Origin: an uncultured Anaerococcus sp.
GTDB taxonomy: Bacteria; Bacillota; Clostridia; Tissierellales; Peptoniphilaceae
Length of the DNA: 64,000 nt
Assembly: GCF_943908415.1 (NCBI RefSeq)
Contig: NZ_CALTSY010000006.1
Coordinates: 1 to 64,000 of the forward strand
Direction: 5' to 3'
Shown: in pieces, positions 25,118-34,443 of the stretch
Layout of the letters: each line of letters begins with the position of its first letter
Numbering within the stretch: position 1 is the first letter of the stretch
Notes under the pieces: generated by a model
Databases searched by the model: none
Told to the model about the DNA's origin: nothing
What the model saw: only the letters and a program-made list of their open reading frames with translations
Made by a program: the position numbers and the translations under genes

Positions 25118-25549
25118 ATGTCAGACGAAAAAAGAACATTTGAAGCTGGATCTGATTCAGATAATATAAAAGATGATTTTAACCAAACTCAAGGAAATAT
25201 TAAAGAAGGTTTTGAGAATACAAAAAATCATGTAGAAGATGATTTTAACCAAGTTAAAGATAATGTAGAAAATGATTTTGATGAATTTAATAAAAATAAT
25301 AAATTTAATGAAAATAATAAGTTTAACGAGGTTAACAAAGATGAAACAGTAAATAAAGATAATAGAAAAGACCTAGATGAAACAAAGAAACACAACACAG
25401 AAGAAAAGAAACCTTTCTACTCTAACTGGTGGTTCTGGGTAATATTATTACTTCTTCTTTGGGCTTTATGGCACTTTGGTTTTAATAATAATACTGAGAC
25501 AAGCGAAACAACAAATACTACTACAGTAGAACCATCTGAAGATAACTAA
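25118..25549 (+). CDS. Small asparagine-rich single-pass membrane protein of unknown function
   Basis: I do not recognise this family. The 143-residue product has a charged N-terminal half with repeats DDFNQTQGN / DDFNQVKDN and three KFNE/FNEV-type units. A tryptophan-flanked membrane helix follows (WWFWVILLLLLWALWHFGF, ~103-121), then a short Asn/Thr-rich tail. I chose the ATG at 25118 because GGAGG lies 5 bases before it; an ATG 12 bases earlier overlaps that site. It follows scfB at 97 bp and is convergent with comF, with stop codons overlapping by 2-3 bases. Confidence 0.7.
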   Translation: MSDEKRTFEAGSDSDNIKDDFNQTQGNIKEGFENTKNHVEDDFNQVKDNVENDFDEFNKNNKFNENNKFNEVNKDETVNKDNRKDLDETKKHNTEEKKPFYSNWWFWVILLLLLWALWHFGFNNNTETSETTNTTTVEPSEDN

Positions 25550-26172
25550 GAAATTCTATGCTCGGAGGTGATAGATAAAACTACCACCTCTTTTACATTG
25601 CATTTATTTAAGCTATTTATTATTTCTAAGGCAGTGAAGCCTGTGGTAATCAAATCATCTATAAGCAAAACACTTTTGCCTGTTAAATCTCTTTCACATA
25701 CAAAAGCTTTTTCTAAATTATTAGCCCTTTGTGTCTTATTTAAATTATGCTGAGCCTTAGTATTTTTTACTTTTTTAAAGTCATATAGATATTCACAGCT
25801 AGTCTTTTCTATAAACAAATCAGTAATCATCTTTATATGGTCAAATCCACGATTATTTAGAGTTTTAGGACTACTTGGAGAAGGTAAAATATAGTCACAA
25901 AAAAATAGTTGATGAACTGTCCCATAATCATAAAGAATACTAGCAAATACCTTTGATAAAGATGTATTACGATTAAACTTATAGTCTCCTATCATCTTTT
26001 TCATATAATTATTATAAAAATATACTGCATGGGCCTCATAGGAGTCTATTTTAAATTCATTTGCTACATAGTCAAGCTTTTTTAGGCAATTCTTACATAG
26101 ATAATGGGCTGTTATCGCCTCTCTCTTACATAGGTAGCATGTATCTTTATCTAAAAATAATAAATCAATCAC
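25546..26172 (-). CDS. comF: ComF-family phosphoribosyltransferase-like protein
   Basis: A 208-residue protein with an N-terminal zinc ribbon (CYLCKRE, CKNCLKKL) and a C-terminal phosphoribosyltransferase fold with PRPP loop VLLIDDLITTGFTALEI. The stretch ILPSPSSPKTLNNRGFDH is typical of ComF. ComF homologues assist DNA uptake with ComFA in competent bacteria; no comFA is present here. Its 5' end overlaps recD2 by 8 bp. The 3' end overlaps the convergent gene. Length is normal. Confidence 0.9.
   Translation of the reverse strand: MIDLLFLDKDTCYLCKREAITAHYLCKNCLKKLDYVANEFKIDSYEAHAVYFYNNYMKKMIGDYKFNRNTSLSKVFASILYDYGTVHQLFFCDYILPSPSSPKTLNNRGFDHIKMITDLFIEKTSCEYLYDFKKVKNTKAQHNLNKTQRANNLEKAFVCERDLTGKSVLLIDDLITTGFTALEIINSLNKCNVKEVVVLSITSEHRIS
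25565..25594 (+). terminator. Terminator of the small membrane protein gene, inside comF
   Basis: GAGGTGATAG / CTACCACCTC with a six-base loop and four T's sits 16 bp after the rightward stop, inside the 3' end of the convergent comF gene. The DNA therefore also encodes ComF residues. Confidence 0.65.
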
Positions 26173-28321
26173 CTACAATACTCTCCATTTCATTTATCCA
26201 ATAAGATAAATTTGTAAATCTCTTATTGGATGTATTATTATCTACCATTTGCTTTATAATCCTCTTATCTCCTACTAATACTACTAATTTCTTAGCACGA
26301 GTAACACCTGTATAGAGTAGATTTCTAGTTAAAAGCATGGGCGCTACTTGCATCATTGGTATTATTACAGCATCAAATTCTGATCCTTGTGACTTATGTA
26401 TAGTTATAGCATAGGATAGTTCTAAATCCTTGATATCTTCTTTCTTGTATTTAACTAATGATCCATCATAAAACTCTACTTCAAGTCTCTCTTCATCCTT
26501 ATCTATACCTGTAATAAATCCAATATCACCATTGTATACACCTTCTGCATCTGATAAGGAGTTTTCAGCAATTAAATCATAATTATTCCTAACCTGCATC
26601 ACCTTATCTCCCATCCTAAATACTTTATCATTTACCTTTAAAAATTTTCCAGAAGGATTTACTATTTTCTGTATATTAGTATTTATATTAGCTGATCCCC
26701 ATTGGGTCTTTTTGCTAGGACAGAGAATTTGTATATCTTTTACCTTATCCAAGTCATAATATTTTGGAAGCCTATCATTGACCAAATTAGATAAGGTAGT
26801 ATCAAAGTTATTCTTATTTGACTCTATAAAGAAGAAATCCTTACCTGATTCATTTAAGATAGGATAGGATCCATTATTAATCTTATGGGCATTTACAATT
26901 ATATTTGACTCCAATCCCTGTCTAAATATTTTTTTTAGCCTGATAGTTTTTATATCTGTTTCTATTATATCTTTTAATACATTGCCTGGTCCAACTGATG
27001 GTAACTGATTACTATCACCTACTAGTATAAGTGCAGTACTAGGAGATATAGCACTTATCAAAGACTTCATAAGATAAATATCTACCATACTCATCTCATC
27101 TACAATCACATAATCTTTTTCTATAGGATTTTCTTCGTTATATTCTGCAAATGCTTCATCTGGTTTAATGCCCAGAAGTCTATGAATGGTATATGCATCA
27201 TCATTAGTTGATTCTTGTATTCTCTTTGCAGCACGTCCTGTGGGTGCTAGCATAGCATAAGTCAATTCATTTTTATTTAAAATCTTTTTTATTGCATTTA
27301 TTATAGTTGTTTTTCCAGTACCTGGACCTCCAGTAATTACTAGAAGCATATTATTAAAAGCTTCATTGATAGCTAACTGTTGCTCATCTGAAAATGCTGA
27401 TAAGTCTTCATCAATATCTATATCAAATATGTATTGGCTATCTTTTTTATTGGAAAGCTCCATGGCTACATATTTTTCAGCTTTATAAATAGAATGTTTA
27501 TATACGTATTCTTCATCTTCAATTATAACTATTACAAGTTTATCAGATAAAGAATCCTCTTTTATAACATTATAAACATCCTCTTTTGTCACTTTTAATA
27601 AATATGTAACTTTATTTATTAGATAAGATAATTTAAGTGAAGTATGGCCACTAAATTCTGCTTCATAATTAAGAGTATGACTAATACCTGCGGATATCCT
27701 AAATTTTGAATTTGAATTTATTTCCATATTGCGAGCTATCGTATCAGCCATATTAAATCCTACTCCACTGATATCGTCTACTAACTTATAAGGATTACTT
27801 TTAATAATATCTACAGTATTTTCACCATAAAACTTATATATTTTCATGGCCAAATTATAAGAAATATTTAATCCTTGTAGATAAAGCATGGTATTTCTGG
27901 AATCCTTGCTCTCTTTTGCAGTTTCCTTTATATCTATAATTTTCTTTTTGCCTATGCCAGGGATTGCTTTAAGCTGATCAGTCTGATTATAAACTATATC
28001 TAATGAGGCTTCACCAAATTTTTCGTAAATCTGCTTAGCAGTCTTTTTGCCAATTCCTTTTATATTAGAATTTGACAAATAGTTTATTATAGCTTCCTTA
28101 CCAGATGGCTTTATAAGTTTTATAGAAGATACATTTATCTGTTCTCCATACTTATCATGGTAAACTAGATCTCCTGTAACTTCTACATTATCACCCTCAT
28201 CAAAAAAAGGCATAGTACCAACACAAGTTATATCAGAATCAGAAGTTTCTACTACAATTATATTGTAGCCATTATCTTCATTCCTATATACTATGTTTGT
28301 TACTATGCCTTCTAATTTCAT
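26165..28321 (-). CDS. recD2: RecD2-type ATP-dependent DNA helicase (YrrC)
   Basis: A superfamily 1B 5'-3' helicase acting in DNA repair without RecBC. The 718-residue protein has an OB-like N-terminus and tandem helix-hairpin-helix segments (NSNIKGIGKKTAKQIYEKFGEA, LKAIPGIGKKKI). Walker A is TGGPGTGKTT, motif II VIVDEMSMVD, and the C-terminal UvrD-like part has YAITIHKSQGSEFD. This is the standard RecD2 plan. It is coupled to comF (8-bp overlap) and follows murA by 3 bp on the same strand. Confidence 0.95.
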   Translation of the reverse strand: MKLEGIVTNIVYRNEDNGYNIIVVETSDSDITCVGTMPFFDEGDNVEVTGDLVYHDKYGEQINVSSIKLIKPSGKEAIINYLSNSNIKGIGKKTAKQIYEKFGEASLDIVYNQTDQLKAIPGIGKKKIIDIKETAKESKDSRNTMLYLQGLNISYNLAMKIYKFYGENTVDIIKSNPYKLVDDISGVGFNMADTIARNMEINSNSKFRISAGISHTLNYEAEFSGHTSLKLSYLINKVTYLLKVTKEDVYNVIKEDSLSDKLVIVIIEDEEYVYKHSIYKAEKYVAMELSNKKDSQYIFDIDIDEDLSAFSDEQQLAINEAFNNMLLVITGGPGTGKTTIINAIKKILNKNELTYAMLAPTGRAAKRIQESTNDDAYTIHRLLGIKPDEAFAEYNEENPIEKDYVIVDEMSMVDIYLMKSLISAISPSTALILVGDSNQLPSVGPGNVLKDIIETDIKTIRLKKIFRQGLESNIIVNAHKINNGSYPILNESGKDFFFIESNKNNFDTTLSNLVNDRLPKYYDLDKVKDIQILCPSKKTQWGSANINTNIQKIVNPSGKFLKVNDKVFRMGDKVMQVRNNYDLIAENSLSDAEGVYNGDIGFITGIDKDEERLEVEFYDGSLVKYKKEDIKDLELSYAITIHKSQGSEFDAVIIPMMQVAPMLLTRNLLYTGVTRAKKLVVLVGDKRIIKQMVDNNTSNKRFTNLSYWINEMESIVGD

Positions 28322-28324
28322 TTT

Positions 28325-29599
28325 TTAAATTTCCACTCTCTTTATCTTAGCTCCAAGCTTAGTAAATTTTTCTACTAAATCACTGTAGCCTCGGTCTATA
28401 TGATAAATATCTGATATCCTAGTTTCTCCATCTGCAACCAAGGCTGCTATTACAAGGGCTGCCCCTGCTCTTAAGTCAGTTGCCTTTACGTCAGCTCCAT
28501 GTAGCTTATCTACGCCAACGATGGTTGCTCGATTGCCACTAGTTGCTATAGCTGCTCCCATTTTGTTAAGTTGCTCTACATGCATGAATCTATTTTCGAA
28601 AACAGTTTCTTGGATCTTACTTTCACCATCACATATAGTCATAAGAGCCATAAACTGAGCTTGAGCATCTGTGGGAAATCCTGGATATGGAAGAGTTTGG
28701 ATATTTGTTGGTTTTAGCTTATTATTAACACTAACCTTTATAATATCTTCATCTTCAATTTCCTCTACATTAGCTCCCATTTCTATAAGCTTTGCTATAA
28801 TCGGTCTGATGTGGCTTCCTATAACATTATTAATTGTTACATTTCCCTTTGTCATAGCAGCTGCAATCATATAACTTGCTGCTTCTATCCTGTCTGGAAT
28901 GATAGTGTGTCTAGTTCCTGTAAGTTTTTCTACACCTTGTATTACTATGGTTGATGTACCAGCACCTTTAATATTTGCACCCATTTTTGATAAAAATGAG
29001 GCTAAATCTACTATTTCAGGCTCTTTTGCGGCATTTTCTATTATAGTTTCACCATCTGCAAGTGTTGCTGCCATTATTATATTCTGTGTCGCACCTACTG
29101 ATGGAAAGTCTAGGTATATTTCATTACCTACAAGTTCACCATTTGTTTCTATAGCTATTTCTTCATCACTTACACGCGTGCTTGCTCCTAGTGATTCAAA
29201 ACCTTTTAAGTGTAAGTCTATAGGTCTAGCTCCTATATTACAACCACCTGGAGCCTTTGTATATGCTTTTTTAAATCTTGATAAAAGCGGTCCCATTACT
29301 ACGAATGAAGCACGCATTTTATCCATTAGCTCATAAGGAGTTTCACATGTATTTACATTTGATGAATCAATCTTTACTGTATCTTTATCAATATACTCAA
29401 CCTTAGATCCTAGATGTCTTAAAACTTCTAGCATGATCTCAACATCCTTTAAGGCTGGAACAGCATCTAGTATAATCTCTTCTGTTCCTAAAATACAAGC
29501 TGCAAGGATTGGTAGTGCTGAGTTTTTGGCACCTGAGATGTTAACTTCACCTTCTAAAGGGCCTCCACCATTTATTACTAGTATTTCTTTTTTATCCAT
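28325..29599 (-). CDS. murA: UDP-N-acetylglucosamine 1-carboxyvinyltransferase
   Basis: The first committed enzyme of peptidoglycan synthesis, adding enolpyruvate to UDP-GlcNAc. The 424-residue protein has the active-site cysteine Cys120 in APGGCNIGARPID, the residue attacked by fosfomycin. Lys25 and Asn26 (GAKNSALP) and the C-terminal LRAGAALVIAAL segment are present. Firmicutes often have two MurA copies; only one is seen here. It is cotranscribed with upp upstream (11-bp gap) and recD2 downstream. Confidence 0.97.
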   Translation of the reverse strand: MDKKEILVINGGGPLEGEVNISGAKNSALPILAACILGTEEIILDAVPALKDVEIMLEVLRHLGSKVEYIDKDTVKIDSSNVNTCETPYELMDKMRASFVVMGPLLSRFKKAYTKAPGGCNIGARPIDLHLKGFESLGASTRVSDEEIAIETNGELVGNEIYLDFPSVGATQNIIMAATLADGETIIENAAKEPEIVDLASFLSKMGANIKGAGTSTIVIQGVEKLTGTRHTIIPDRIEAASYMIAAAMTKGNVTINNVIGSHIRPIIAKLIEMGANVEEIEDEDIIKVSVNNKLKPTNIQTLPYPGFPTDAQAQFMALMTICDGESKIQETVFENRFMHVEQLNKMGAAIATSGNRATIVGVDKLHGADVKATDLRAGAALVIAALVADGETRISDIYHIDRGYSDLVEKFTKLGAKIKRVEI

Positions 29600-29610
29600 T
29601 TAATTTCCCT

Positions 29611-30243
29611 TTATTTTGTACCAAATAGTCTGTCTCCAGCGTCTCCAAGTCCTGGTACAATATAACTATTTTCGTTTAAACCTTCATCAAGTTGAGCTAC
29701 TACTATCCTAACATCTGGGTGAGCTTCTCTCAACTTTTCGATTCCTTCAGGAGCTGCAATTATGCTAAGAAACTTGATACCCTTGCATCCTTTTTCCTTA
29801 AGTCTCTCTATGGCATCACAAGCAGATCCACCTGTTGCAAGCATTGGGTCAACTACTATGATATCTCTTTTTTCTACATCATTAGGTAATTTTGAATAAT
29901 ACTCTACTGGCATTAGAGTTTCTTCATCTCTATACATACCTATATGGCCGATCTTTGCTGCTGGAAATACTTCAAGAACACCATCAACCATTCCAAGACC
30001 TGCTCTAAGTATAGGCACTATTCCTAATTTCTTACCAGATATTCTATATCCAGTTGCTTTTGTAACAGGAGTAGTAAGCTCATATTCTTCAAGATCTAGA
30101 TCTTTAGTTGCTTCGTATGCAAGTATTATAGCTATTTCTTTTATAATGGATCTAAATTCATTAGATCCTGTATTTATATCTCTAAGTATTGAAATTTTGT
30201 GTTTAATAACCGGATGGTCTAAAATTTGAACATTCTCTGTCAT
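29611..30243 (-). CDS. upp: Uracil phosphoribosyltransferase
   Basis: A pyrimidine salvage enzyme making UMP from uracil and PRPP. The 210-residue protein has the PRPP motif [16 protein letters not shown], the early [12 protein letters not shown] segment, and the uracil-binding C-terminus [17 protein letters not shown]. Length and motifs are normal. It follows sua5 by 8 bp, and a GGAGG site precedes the ATG. Confidence 0.97.
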   Translation of the reverse strand: MTENVQILDHPVIKHKISILRDINTGSNEFRSIIKEIAIILAYEATKDLDLEEYELTTPVTKATGYRISGKKLGIVPILRAGLGMVDGVLEVFPAAKIGHIGMYRDEETLMPVEYYSKLPNDVEKRDIIVVDPMLATGGSACDAIERLKEKGCKGIKFLSIIAAPEGIEKLREAHPDVRIVVAQLDEGLNENSYIVPGLGDAGDRLFGTK

Positions 30244-30251
30244 AATTCCTC

Positions 30252-31289
30252 CTAAATGTAATAAATATTACCGGACGCTGATTTTTTCATTCTATTCATT
30301 ATACTCTTACCCAAATTATTGTCCTCGACTCCTTCTGCAATTATGATATCAATTTCCTTAGAATCCATCTTTCGAAGGTAGGTAAAAAGAACATGACTCA
30401 TTGTAGATAAGTCATCCTTATTGCCAAGGGATAGAGTATAATAGTCATTAAATTTTTCTATAGATTCTTCAAAAGTAAGGATACCAACTTTTAAATCCTG
30501 ATTCTCATATTGATTAGCCTTTTCAAGCATTTTTTCACAAGCTTTATTACCTACATAGACTTCCACCTTTGCTTCTGGTGCATAATGCTTATATTTTTGT
30601 CCTGGGGATTTTGGGATACTCTTTTCATCAATAAGCGCATCATCTAATCTTATATTTGGCAAAATGTTTTTTAAGTATTCATAGGTAAAAAATCCTGGCC
30701 TTAAGATTGTGGGTATGTCCTCACTTAAATCTATAACTGTTGATTCTATTCCGATTTGGGCATCTCCCCCATCTATAATCATAGAAATTCTATTTTCCAT
30801 ATCATGCATTACATCACTGGCTCTAGTTGGAGACGGCCTTCCAGAAATATTGGCACTTGGTGCTGCAATCGGTGTGTTTGATAATTCGATGAGCTTTAAG
30901 GATATTTTATTTTTTGGCATCCTTATAGCTACTGTATCAAGTCCTGCAGAAACTATATCAGGAACTTTTGATGATTTTTTAAGAATCATAGTAAGTGGTC
31001 CGGGCCAGCATATATCCATTATCTTTTTAGCATCATCTGTTATATCATCAGATAAATTATATAGCATAGATTTATCTGAAATATGTAATATTAATGGATT
31101 GTCAGATGGCCTACCCTTTGCTTTAAATATTTTTTTACAAGCTTGTGCATTTAGTCCATCTGCACCTAAACCATAAACAGTTTCGGTGGGAAAGGCCACA
31201 AGCTGTCCATCATTTATAAGCTCAGCAGCCTTATACAATATGTTTTCATCTATATTATTTTCATCAATATCAAAAATCTTCGTAATCAT
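30252..31289 (-). CDS. L-threonylcarbamoyladenylate synthase (Sua5/YwlC type)
   Basis: This enzyme makes the TC-AMP intermediate for t6A37 of ANN-decoding tRNAs, including tRNA-Thr. The 345-residue protein has the YrdC domain (~1-205) with [28 protein letters not shown] and [11 protein letters not shown]. The Sua5 C-terminal domain follows, joined by [13 protein letters not shown]. Having both domains marks Sua5 rather than TsaC. It overlaps the upstream CDF transporter by 20 bp. The prfA-sua5-upp order is shared with other Firmicutes. Confidence 0.93.
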   Translation of the reverse strand: MITKIFDIDENNIDENILYKAAELINDGQLVAFPTETVYGLGADGLNAQACKKIFKAKGRPSDNPLILHISDKSMLYNLSDDITDDAKKIMDICWPGPLTMILKKSSKVPDIVSAGLDTVAIRMPKNKISLKLIELSNTPIAAPSANISGRPSPTRASDVMHDMENRISMIIDGGDAQIGIESTVIDLSEDIPTILRPGFFTYEYLKNILPNIRLDDALIDEKSIPKSPGQKYKHYAPEAKVEVYVGNKACEKMLEKANQYENQDLKVGILTFEESIEKFNDYYTLSLGNKDDLSTMSHVLFTYLRKMDSKEIDIIIAEGVEDNNLGKSIMNRMKKSASGNIYYI

Positions 31290-32265
31290 TTTTCGCCTGT
31301 TTTTCTAAGTGCTTAATTTTTTTATTAATATCATCATCAATTAAGATGGTATAAGTAGGGTCCATATGAATACTTAAATTCATGCCTACTTCTGACTTCA
31401 CTTTTTGTTGAATATTTGTAATAAGCCTATGGGCTACTAATAATGATAAGTTTTCTGCTATTTCAACATCAACTGATCCTTCTAAGTGTCCCTTTCCATA
31501 TTCATGTATGTGAAGATTATGGTAACCGACTATAAAGTCGCTTTCCATAATAATCTTTCCTACTTTTTCTTCAATCTCTGGATTTACTCTTTGCCCTAAA
31601 AGATAAGCTACTGAATCTTTAAATAAGTCTAAACCAGGTTTAAATACAAATCCTGCTAAAAGTAAACCCATAAGAGCATCTACTTTAAAATTAAAGTTGT
31701 TTTCTATTATAGCTGCTAGGATTATCCCTGAAGTTGCTAGTATGTCATTTCTAGCATCTGCCATAACTCCAAAGTTAAGATCAGAGTCTAATTGATTATA
31801 AAGTCTCCTGTTTAAAAAATAAATATAAAACTTAGCTATGATGCTAAATACCAACACACATATGGCGGTTAAATCAAAGCTAGTTCGACTTTCACTAGCA
31901 TAATGATGTAGAGCGTTTATAAAAAGCTTGGCCCCAACATACATAATTAATATTCCCACTAAAAGTGAAATCAAACTCTCGCTACGTCCATGACCGAAAG
32001 GATGCTCCTTATCAGCTGGTTTTTGGCTAAGTCTAGATCCAAACAGAGCCATAAGTGATACAACTGTATCAGATAAATTGTTAAATCCATCATTAACTAT
32101 AGCAGCAGAATTTGATCCATAACCAACAATAAGCTTAAATATAACTAAGATAATATTAATTACAATAGCTATTGTGGATGATAAAGATATTAACTTAAGT
32201 CTCGTGTTAGGATTTTCATAGTTTTTATAATCCTTTATAAATTTACTTGCAAAAAAATTAAACAA
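31270..32265 (-). CDS. Cation diffusion facilitator family metal exporter
   Basis: A 331-residue inner-membrane transporter that exports divalent metals such as Zn, Mn or Fe by proton exchange. About six membrane segments are visible. Metal-site residues are in NDGFNNLSDTVV and DARNDILATSG, and the HPFGHGRSE loop is typical of the family. The C-terminal cytosolic domain has HNLHIHEYGKGH. The NDGFNN site has Asn-Asp rather than His-Asp, a pattern common in Mn/Fe-type CDFs (MntE-like), so Mn is possible. It sits between prfA and sua5, 1 bp after prfA. Confidence 0.9.
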   Translation of the reverse strand: MFNFFASKFIKDYKNYENPNTRLKLISLSSTIAIVINIILVIFKLIVGYGSNSAAIVNDGFNNLSDTVVSLMALFGSRLSQKPADKEHPFGHGRSESLISLLVGILIMYVGAKLFINALHHYASESRTSFDLTAICVLVFSIIAKFYIYFLNRRLYNQLDSDLNFGVMADARNDILATSGIILAAIIENNFNFKVDALMGLLLAGFVFKPGLDLFKDSVAYLLGQRVNPEIEEKVGKIIMESDFIVGYHNLHIHEYGKGHLEGSVDVEIAENLSLLVAHRLITNIQQKVKSEVGMNLSIHMDPTYTILIDDDINKKIKHLEKQAKNDYEDF

Positions 32266-32266
32266 G

Positions 32267-33337
32267 CTATTCTCCTATTTGCTCAAGCTTTCTAGTTTGA
32301 TCTTCTGATATAAGAGAATTTATCATATCATCTATGTTTCCGTTTAAGAAATCTTCTAGCTGATATACTGTCTTATTAATCCTGTGGTCTGTAATCCTAC
32401 CTTGTGGGAAATTGTATGTTCTAATTCTCTCACTTCTATCTCCAGTACCTACTTGAGATTTTCTATTATCAGCTATCTCTTTATTTCTTTTTTCTTCTTC
32501 AAGTTCATAAAGACGAGCACGTAAAACCCTCATAGCCTTATCTTTATTCTTTATTTGACTTTTTTCATCTTGACAAGTTACTACAAGACCTGTTGGAATA
32601 TGAGTAAGTCTAACAGCAGAGTCAGTTGTATTTACTGATTGTCCACCATTACCACTTGATCTATAAACATCAACTCTTACATCATTTGGGTCTATAGTAA
32701 TATCTACATCATCTACTTCAGGAAGAACTGCTACAGTTGCAGTAGATGTATGAATCCTACCACCAGATTCTGTTTCTGGTACACGTTGAACTCGATGAAC
32801 TCCAGACTCATATTTAAGTTTAGAATAAGCTCCTTCTCCTTTTACAACAAAGGTAGCTTCTTTAATACCACCTACTCCTTGCGAAGATACATCTATCTCT
32901 TCTGTCTTAAAACCAGCTTTATCTGCATACATGTTATACATTCTATACAAGTCTCCTGCAAAAAGTCCAGCTTCATCTCCACCAGCTCCTGGCCTAATTT
33001 CAACTATAACGTCTTTTGTATCATTAGGATCTTTAGGTATTAAAAGAATTCTCATATCTTCATTATATTGTTCTAGATTTTTCTTTGATTCAGCGATTTC
33101 TTCTTTTAGCATTTCTAGCATCTCGCTATCATCTGTTTCATTCATCAATTCCTTATTTTCTTCGATAGTTGATTCAGCACTTAGTATTTGCTCATACTTT
33201 TCAACTATTGGTTTTAAAGAATTGTATTCACGTGATACTTTTGTAAACTTATTCATATCTGATAAAATTTCTGGATCTGCTAATTTCATTTCCAAATCTT
33301 TATAGTTGTCTCTTATATGTTCTAAATTTTCAAACAT
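32267..33337 (-). CDS. prfA: Peptide chain release factor 1
   Basis: Terminates translation at UAA/UAG. The 356-residue protein has the peptidyl-hydrolysis GGQ motif in SSGNGGQSVN and the PxT codon-reading tripeptide as PET in RVPETESGGRIHTS, which assigns RF1 rather than RF2. The gene for the enzyme that methylates the GGQ glutamine, prmC, is directly upstream (2-bp gap). GNGGQS replaces the usual GAGGQH; both flanking positions tolerate change, but the altered His is notable. Confidence 0.96.
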   Translation of the reverse strand: MFENLEHIRDNYKDLEMKLADPEILSDMNKFTKVSREYNSLKPIVEKYEQILSAESTIEENKELMNETDDSEMLEMLKEEIAESKKNLEQYNEDMRILLIPKDPNDTKDVIVEIRPGAGGDEAGLFAGDLYRMYNMYADKAGFKTEEIDVSSQGVGGIKEATFVVKGEGAYSKLKYESGVHRVQRVPETESGGRIHTSTATVAVLPEVDDVDITIDPNDVRVDVYRSSGNGGQSVNTTDSAVRLTHIPTGLVVTCQDEKSQIKNKDKAMRVLRARLYELEEEKRNKEIADNRKSQVGTGDRSERIRTYNFPQGRITDHRINKTVYQLEDFLNGNIDDMINSLISEDQTRKLEQIGE

Positions 33338-33339
33338 AG

Positions 33340-34134
33340 TTATCCTTTCTCAGCTATGATAAATCTATCAAAGCCATTAAAATCTTTTAAATTAATAATA
33401 TTTTTAAAATCAGATTTGATCAATAGTTCATTAATCTTATCCTTTTGGTCATATCCAATTTCAAAAATCAGATGGCCATTTTTATTTAGATAAATAGATG
33501 CATCCTTTATTATTAGCCTATAAAAATAGAGACCATCTTCTCCACCATATAATGCTGATTTTGGTTCATAATACAATTTATTCTCTAAGTTTTCATAATC
33601 ATTCTTATTTATATAAGGTGGATTCGAAATAATTATATCAAATTTTTTATCTATATTTTCAAATAAATCACTTTTAAGAAAATCTACATTATCTATTTTA
33701 AGTCTTTGCTTGTTATCTTTAGATAAAGATAAGGCTCTATCTTCAATATCTATTCCCAAAATTTTAGAATCTTTAAGATTATAGGCTAAAGCCAGGCTAA
33801 TTGCTCCAGATCCACATCCTATATCTAAAATTTCTTTTTTATTAAAATTCGAATTAATTAGATAGTCTACAATGATTTCTGTTTCAAACCTAGGTATTAG
33901 TGCTCTTTCATCTACTATTAAATTTATATTGTAAAAATCCCAGGTGCCTAAGGCATATTGGAGTGGATATCCCTTGCCTAATTTTTCTTCTATTTCCAAT
34001 AATCTTTGATAATCTATTTCACTTAATTCTTGGTTTTTATTTAATAATATATATGACTTAGACTCTCCTAAAATATAGGATAAGGCTAAGATTAAGTCTT
34101 GATTTTCTTTATTTATTATGTCTTTAATTTGCAT
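33340..34134 (-). CDS. prmC: Release factor glutamine N5-methyltransferase
   Basis: Methylates the GGQ glutamine of release factors. The protein (264 residues from the ATG at 34134) has an N-terminal helical domain, the SAM motif ILDIGCGSGAISLALA, and the catalytic NPPY in IISNPPYINKNDY. An upstream GTG at 34143 is the alternative start. Neither start has a recognisable ribosome site, and both lie immediately after the rpmE terminator, so expression may be low or depend on a structure-linked start. It is followed by its substrate gene prfA. Confidence 0.93.
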   Translation of the reverse strand: MQIKDIINKENQDLILALSYILGESKSYILLNKNQELSEIDYQRLLEIEEKLGKGYPLQYALGTWDFYNINLIVDERALIPRFETEIIVDYLINSNFNKKEILDIGCGSGAISLALAYNLKDSKILGIDIEDRALSLSKDNKQRLKIDNVDFLKSDLFENIDKKFDIIISNPPYINKNDYENLENKLYYEPKSALYGGEDGLYFYRLIIKDASIYLNKNGHLIFEIGYDQKDKINELLIKSDFKNIINLKDFNGFDRFIIAEKG

Positions 34135-34146
34135 TATATACACAAA

Positions 34147-34172
34147 AATAAGGTTAGTTGCCTAACCTTATT
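34147..34172 (-). terminator. Terminator of rpmE
   Basis: AATAAGGTTAG / CTAACCTTATT with a four-base loop is followed on the minus strand by TTTTTG. It overlaps the end of the rpmE stop codon and ends 4-13 bp before the prmC start, so prmC depends on read-through or a cryptic promoter. Confidence 0.85.
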
Positions 34173-34374
34173 ATTTTCTACCATATCTTCTGTTAAATTT
34201 CTCAACATTACCACCACGTTCAGCAGTTCTTTGTTTACCAGAGTAGAATGGATGGCAGTTACTGCATACTTCTACTTTGATTTCTTCTTCTGTAGATCCT
34301 ACTTCAAATTCGTTTCCACATGAAATGCATGTTACTTTAGCTTGGTGGTATTCTGGATGGATTTCTTTGTTCAT
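34171..34374 (-). CDS. rpmE: 50S ribosomal protein L31 (zinc-binding type)
   Basis: A 67-residue ribosomal protein with four zinc cysteines at 16, 19, 37 and 40 (CISC and CSNC). It is therefore the C+ form, which can act as a zinc store. The conserved HPFYSGKQRTAERGGNVEKFNRRYG tail is present. It is 69 bp from rho and ended by a strong terminator. The usual tdk gene of B. subtilis clusters is absent here. Confidence 0.97.
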   Translation of the reverse strand: MNKEIHPEYHQAKVTCISCGNEFEVGSTEEEIKVEVCSNCHPFYSGKQRTAERGGNVEKFNRRYGRK

Positions 34375-34443
34375 TTAAACACCTCTATTCTCATTCAATA
34401 AGCATTTTTAATTATACCAGCTTATATAGATAAAATCAAGGAT

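Noticed and set aside
25250..25350. Possible CRISPR-like or tandem DNA repeat from AATAAATTTAATGAA units
   Set aside because: The repeats are in-frame KFNE codons in an Asn-rich protein and lack spacers or constant length.
30252..34374. Possible transferred island because of the CDF gene in the prfA cluster
   Set aside because: The gene order is conserved housekeeping, codon use looks uniform, and there are no repeats or integrase genes.
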